Origin: Paracoccaceae bacterium
Lineage (GTDB): Bacteria > Pseudomonadota > Alphaproteobacteria > Rhodobacterales > Rhodobacteraceae
Assembly (NCBI GenBank): GCA_024742405.1
Contig: JANSYP010000011.1
Location: 35,091-99,090, forward strand
DNA length: 64,000 bases
Reading direction: 5' to 3'
Of this stretch, positions 61,501 to 64,000 are shown piece after piece. Both the position numbers and the translations under genes were made by a program. Numbering within the stretch: position 1 is the stretch's first letter; every line of letters starts with the position of its first letter. The notes under the pieces were generated by a model. That model was given only the letters and a program-made list of their open reading frames with translations. It ran no database searches and was not told the DNA's origin.

Positions 61501-63337
61501 GACGTTTACCGACCGCAGCTTCCCGCCCAATATCGTCACACTCGACGATCTCGATCCGGTGGCGCGCGCCCAGGCCGAGGCGATTGCCGAGGCCGCCGGA
61601 CTGGTGCCAGGCACATTCATCTTCGAGACCACGGTCATCGATATCGTGTTGACAGAAAACACGGCCTTCGCGGAGGCGATCGCCGATGTACCAGACTTTG
61701 CGCCGGACGATGCACCGGGAGATATCGAAGCGGTCGAGATCAACGAGGCGCCCGTCGCCGGTCAGGACAGCGCAGATGTCGGCGAGGGCGGTACGGTTGA
61801 CATCGCGGTCCTTGACAATGACAGCGACCCCGAAGGCGATGGGCTGTTCCTGATTGATGCAAGCGACGCCAATGGCGGAACCGCAGAGATTGTCGGCAAC
61901 CTTGTGCGCTTCACCCCGGCCAGCGGCTTCAGCGGGCCGACGGTCGTGACATATCAACTGGGTGACACCGCAGGCAACGTCGTCAGCGGGTCGATCCTGG
62001 TAGAGGTCATCGCGGATTCAGGAGGACCAACTGCCACCGACGACGGCGGTGCGGGGTTCTTTGCCAGTGAAGACACGCCTTCCATGACCGCCAGCGTGTT
62101 GGACAATGACAGCGGTAGCGACGGGGTGTTGCGCGTTGACAGTTTCGACACGACCGGCACGCTTGGATTGCTCATAGATAACGGCGACGGGACGTTCACC
62201 TATGACCCGAATGGCGCGTTCGAGGCGGTAGCAGCAGGCGAGCTGGCGACTGATAGATTTACCTACCGCGCGCGCGACGACGGCGGGATCAGTGCGCCGG
62301 CCACGGTCGAAATCACTGTCGATGGCCGGAACGACGCGCCTGTTGCATCAGACGATAACGACGATCTGACGACACCGGAGGAGACGTCAATCACCATCGA
62401 CGTGCTGGCCAACGACAGCGATGTAGATGCCAGCGATGTTCTCCGCATTCAGTCAGTCGCGTCCTCGCCTTTCGGCGTTGCCGAAATCGTCAATGACCGC
62501 GTTGTCTTTACGCCGAATGCCGGCGTCACCGGAGCCGTAGGTTTTGATTACACGATCAGCGATGGCGATCTGAGCGCAACGGCCACTGTCACCGTCTTCG
62601 TGGGTACGGATGCGTTCGATCCTCCGATGAAACTGGTTGGAACGAAAGAAAACGACGATCTCGTAGGTGGCAGCAACGACGACGTCTTCCTTTTGCGCAT
62701 CGGTGATGACACAGCAACCGGCGAAGGCGGAGCGGACGACTTTATCCTTGATTCCCGTTCAATTCAGAATGGCGATACCTACACAATCAGAGATTTCGAT
62801 ACCTCTGAAGGCGACCGGGTAGTCTTTCGATTTTTTGACCAAAGGCGGGAAATCCGCTCGGATGAAGACCTAGAATTCTATATCGAAAATGGCTTTGCGA
62901 CGGTCATCGCCGAGGACGGGAACGAGAAAACGGTTGTGTTTCAAAACCTGGATCTCAACTTTGGCAGCACGGCGGAGACATTCATTGGTACCAAAGGCGA
63001 TGACAACTTCGATGGCATGAATGGCAACGATAGTTTCCTCATCCGTGGCGGAAGCGACACCGTGACAGGTGGGTTGAATGCCGACACGTTTATCTTCGAC
63101 GGTCGGTATGTCGGTTCTGACAGCCTACACACCATCACCGATCTCGATTTCGCTGAAGGGGACGCACTCACATTTCGGTTTTGGAACGCGAACGATCGTC
63201 GGATTACTGTCAGCAGTGAAGAAGACTTAGGCGCGTTGGAAGACTTCACTTGGGCTGAACTTGAAAACACCAGCCTAGGCACTTTGTTAACGTTAACCAA
63301 CGAAGCAAATGAAAGTCTTCAGGTACAGTTTATCTAG
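55568..63337 (+). CDS. Giant multidomain protein: IgGFc-binding-like, cadherin-like, RHS/YD, VWD and RTX-like regions
   Basis: 2,589 residues; TTG start supported by AAGGGGAAG. No signal peptide. Approximate domains: 1-400 IgGFc-binding-protein N-terminal-like (FSGHSCTNVGLGFCDHIVEQMPS, SYVVSEAFSELG); 405-620 cadherin-like/Ig tandem repeats; 925-1590 RHS/YD repeats; 1553-1615 RHS-associated core (ARSYSDTLGRFLSEEP, LYQFGLNDPV); 1615-1780 A+T-rich variable segment and Pro-rich linker; 1780-1970 von Willebrand type D (YGDPHLITFDRTGYSFQALGE); 2058-2358 cadherin-like; 2358-2585 RTX-like (GTKENDDLVGGSNDDVF). Probably secreted by a type I system and acting as an adhesin or toxin-like shell. No transporter genes are visible nearby. 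Confidence 0.9.
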   Translation: MSTRLYANIHQNFDNSGSVSLFIFGAPGETVEIRSQSGFSASGIIGEDGSVSIGIPQSLAMSGTGINDQGLQITSDADVSAYISNRQPQTTDLSIVFDETSLGDRYVIASAADAISDGGQFSAQALEDGTELTFTLPDGQTATVTLDAGQSFKFSTTDSFDNSSLGISVPTAFDLTGTVIAATAPVAVFSGHSCTNVGLGFCDHIVEQMPSVDALSQSYVVSEAFSELGIGNNLIRVVAPDDDIEVRIDGELVATLSQGEFYEFTLSEPAQQIQTSLPALIAQYLQGSTTAGEGDPALSFVPGTDTWLSSYIVATPSGAEALAQNLVNIVVPTAAVSSLQINGSTVNENAFAEVAGTDLSVGNIPIDPGIVRVEASESFQLSLFGFDAFDSFLTFGGANFASGLSNVPPEPADDLFLIDERTTLNGDLFADNGDGPDTDRDGDALIVTAVNGVESNVGTTLALASGAELRISANGAFFYDGNLTDDLDKGTTVSDTLSYTVSDGVATAQATVTVAVSGVDAAPVALDDRFFTDQDAPLALSFGDLLANDSDLDGNLIPSVSSVADAENGFVRILNGEVIFTPDPGFFGEASFTYQIEDETGLSDSGTARVTVDELVLSSGLELTLPRLLSVGETGTALLTSTVLGGSGNASLPSLVALTAERAVFEDPLTGVLSETVFILTEGTPGEEVIEIDIRGSAGPRANFNAVAQAADPEAVTDLAARFVAFQPDFLEPSVVARIEGNITALFGTTIASLTSSLIPYAEQLASFGLDSSTATGALAFAFEAAGDYGSIQERGTLGSLGQGWASLADLGLKIDGTSVRMSGLADIDALRALSVDAAALYTVSSAAGRSVSLGGDPLALTQPARPQFEQARDGSFVTTSAFDGTLRATEDGYALVLSGGEVLVFDADGAFLWMEMTDGLRVTAAYDGAGNIVELSGPSGAGLSFDRRGDDKVTRIEDADGVAATLSYDAAGRLETVTRPDGQSNFTYNADGDLISATAPGGIAAEFAYDGFGRLDSALYGGGAQSEDIAYDEAGGITITDGAGRVTDLDLLPGSIVGRITDGEGSASEIFYDSAGELAGVRAPDGTETLFEFDNQDRLSKITDANGAELLFTYDGAAGEPGSFTDAGGNTRSFDYDAGGRITEATWPDGTTLQFEYDDQGNLSGYTNRRGDDVTYIYDDRGRLLSESDSSVGPISYSYDDRGRLILATTDQGTTTLAYDDADRVTQIDYPTGKSLFYSYNEAGLRASMSDGAGYELFYDYDALGRLAGLRDGDGLLVTYGFDAAGNLIREENGNGTVTTFDYDSAGRLTRIENLAPDASINSFNAYTYDSAGQRITHESQDGTWSYGYDAAGQLTSAEFVSSNAEIANKSIAYEYDLAGNRTRVVEDGVETLYEANALNQYTRVGDESFTYDDDGNMTSRIDSDGTSTYSYDLDNRLTSVTQSDGTVLEFEYDLFGNRVSKTVDGAETEYLVDPFGLGDVVSEFEAGARSASYAHGLGLAAGEIGGQLAFYDADAVGSVTTVTGAAGGIENAYAYTPFGTELFEVEGIANAFEFNGVLGVAEDAEDLTFMRARSYSDTLGRFLSEEPKWANGDIFNLYQFGLNDPVTFSDPEGEVAQFYYAGLLAAYLINKSLDIALNVQETAEAIDDVANNRPGSRERLDEKFEETRNDLFNPIPNLPKVVKKQITDSKGLNEAIDDGLGQILDDVTEPTKEILEDLANNEPDGPTPPEPDPESPAGPPVPKRKPEFDPELPERDPPFDKDNPDDTDSGRTGPADGDTRNYGDPHLITFDRTGYSFQALGEFTMVIGDGFEMQVRMEAITDVASVNTAVAMLVGDNIIGVYADETIPLVANGTAIFLAQDESVAVGDFTLYRTTRGDLDDPADAEYIVTAGSGNGFYVRVFDGALNILPFVSDDAPVAGLLGNLDADRSNDFALRDGTVLPQPLAQTILYGEYADSWRIDGASSLFLYRDGESTETFTDRSFPPNIVTLDDLDPVARAQAEAIAEAAGLVPGTFIFETTVIDIVLTENTAFAEAIADVPDFAPDDAPGDIEAVEINEAPVAGQDSADVGEGGTVDIAVLDNDSDPEGDGLFLIDASDANGGTAEIVGNLVRFTPASGFSGPTVVTYQLGDTAGNVVSGSILVEVIADSGGPTATDDGGAGFFASEDTPSMTASVLDNDSGSDGVLRVDSFDTTGTLGLLIDNGDGTFTYDPNGAFEAVAAGELATDRFTYRARDDGGISAPATVEITVDGRNDAPVASDDNDDLTTPEETSITIDVLANDSDVDASDVLRIQSVASSPFGVAEIVNDRVVFTPNAGVTGAVGFDYTISDGDLSATATVTVFVGTDAFDPPMKLVGTKENDDLVGGSNDDVFLLRIGDDTATGEGGADDFILDSRSIQNGDTYTIRDFDTSEGDRVVFRFFDQRREIRSDEDLEFYIENGFATVIAEDGNEKTVVFQNLDLNFGSTAETFIGTKGDDNFDGMNGNDSFLIRGGSDTVTGGLNADTFIFDGRYVGSDSLHTITDLDFAEGDALTFRFWNANDRRITVSSEEDLGALEDFTWAELENTSLGTLLTLTNEANESLQVQFI

Positions 63338-63721
63338 CCTCAATCATGTAATACGGAAGCGTCTCGAACTGTCCGTCTCGATCCGACGTATGCATTCCAC
63401 GATTTTTTTGCGTTACACCGGCTGGAAGCGCACGCAGCATTGCTTTTTTGAGGTCTGGATTGGACCGATCACGTTAAGTGGTTCGAGCCTTCGTCCGAGA
63501 AAGGGCGCTTGAGTGGAAGCCTTTCCGATCATTTTAAAAGTATTGGTCTTCGGAGAGAACTCGCAACAACAGAGTTTGATGCTTCGATTTCATAGGCTGA
63601 CGGTCACGCGCCTAGTTTTCGACACAGTTTTCGTTCCTCATGAAGTCTTGGTTTCACTCTAGCTACGTTATGAATCAACGGCCGCTTCCGCTGAGCAGCC
63701 CGATCTGACAGGTCCGGTTTG
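63338..63721. other. Intergenic region downstream of the giant gene (384 bases)
   Basis: No gene or T-run terminator recognised. Mixed composition, ending at the transposase remnant. Confidence 0.4.
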
Positions 63722-64000
63722 AGTGTTGGTGCATGACGGGCCTGGGTTCTATCGGGATGATTACCTTTGACGCCGGCGGCCTGTGTCCCGGCGCGCTATG
63801 GGGTCTTTTCGTGTTGTAGTGGGTCCTCCAACCCGTCGATGACGATCTTTGTTTCTCTTAGCGAGGAGAAGATCTCTCCGTTCAGCAGCTCGTCCCGGAA
63901 CCGGGCGTCGAAGCCCTCGACGTCGCCGGTCTCCCAAGGCTGCCTGGTTCGATGAAGGCGGTTCTGGCGCCGGCCGCAGTGATCCAGGCCCGAACGTCCA
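63722..64000 (-). pseudogene. IS3-family transposase (OrfB) remnant, truncated by the window edge
   Basis: On the minus strand the translation reads VRAWITAAGARTAFIEPGS, then in a second frame PWETGDVEGFDARFRDELL and GEIFSSLRETKIVID, then in a third GWRTHYNTKRPHSAPGHRPP. This is the C-terminal part of the rve domain of IS3-type OrfB with two frameshifts. It continues beyond the window. Confidence 0.8.

Overview
The window looks like a chromosomal segment of an alphaproteobacterium of the Rhodobacterales (Roseobacter-type). The evidence is its GC-rich genes and the families present: a CcmG fragment near aconitase and a DUF1223 protein, a xanthine dehydrogenase operon with a membrane urate hydroxylase, and mobile genes of a type common in that order. 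This placement is inferred from gene content, not from a marker gene.

Left part (1-29.3 kb), host-like. It starts with the 3' end of a cytochrome c biogenesis thioredoxin. Then come a pentameric ligand-gated channel homologue, a TenA_E-like protein, aconitase A, a DUF1223 protein, an LprI-like secreted protein, a TrkH potassium transporter and a membrane-anchored sugar dehydrogenase fused to cytochrome c. About 2.1 kb of decayed DNA follows (10.73-12.82 kb) with a recognisable remnant of a DppC-type peptide permease. From 12.8 to 26.9 kb lies a purine catabolism locus: two paralogous LysR regulators, XdhABC, a purine-type permease, guanine deaminase, PuuD, HIU hydrolase, an allantoinase-OHCU decarboxylase fusion and a ureidoglycine aminohydrolase. 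Together these take guanine to ureidoglycolate, except for the allantoate step, which is not in the window. A LysE exporter and a small lipoprotein gene follow.

Mobile region (29.3-54.9 kb). A tRNA-Thr(UGU) marks the left boundary. A large serine recombinase runs antisense into the tRNA, so its last residues and its stop codon lie in the tRNA gene. Next is a reverse-strand block of conjugation-like genes (VirD4-like coupling protein and membrane proteins, many with 4-base ATGA overlaps), then a small resolvase. From about 39.6 to 50.9 kb the DNA is visibly richer in A+T and holds orphan genes, a structured 68-bp tandem repeat and, most interesting, a putative RiPP (modified peptide) locus. 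On the reverse strand this has an Os1348/NHLP-like precursor peptide, a radical SAM enzyme, a B12-binding-type radical SAM enzyme and a UPF0489/peptide-arginase-like protein. On the forward strand it has a DUF1843-like small peptide, a radical SAM/SPASM enzyme and a zinc-ribbon protein. A broken IS5/IS427-type element sits exactly between the two arms. ArdC antirestriction, a MobA-type relaxase and a MobC-like protein follow.

Right part (55.6-64 kb). One 2,589-residue protein joins an IgGFc-binding-like N-terminus, cadherin-like domains, an RHS/YD core, a von Willebrand type D domain, more cadherin-like domains and a C-terminal RTX-like calcium-binding region. It has no signal peptide and is probably a type I secreted giant adhesin or toxin-like protein. 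The window ends in a frameshifted IS3-family transposase remnant. All assignments come from reading the sequence; no database search was run.
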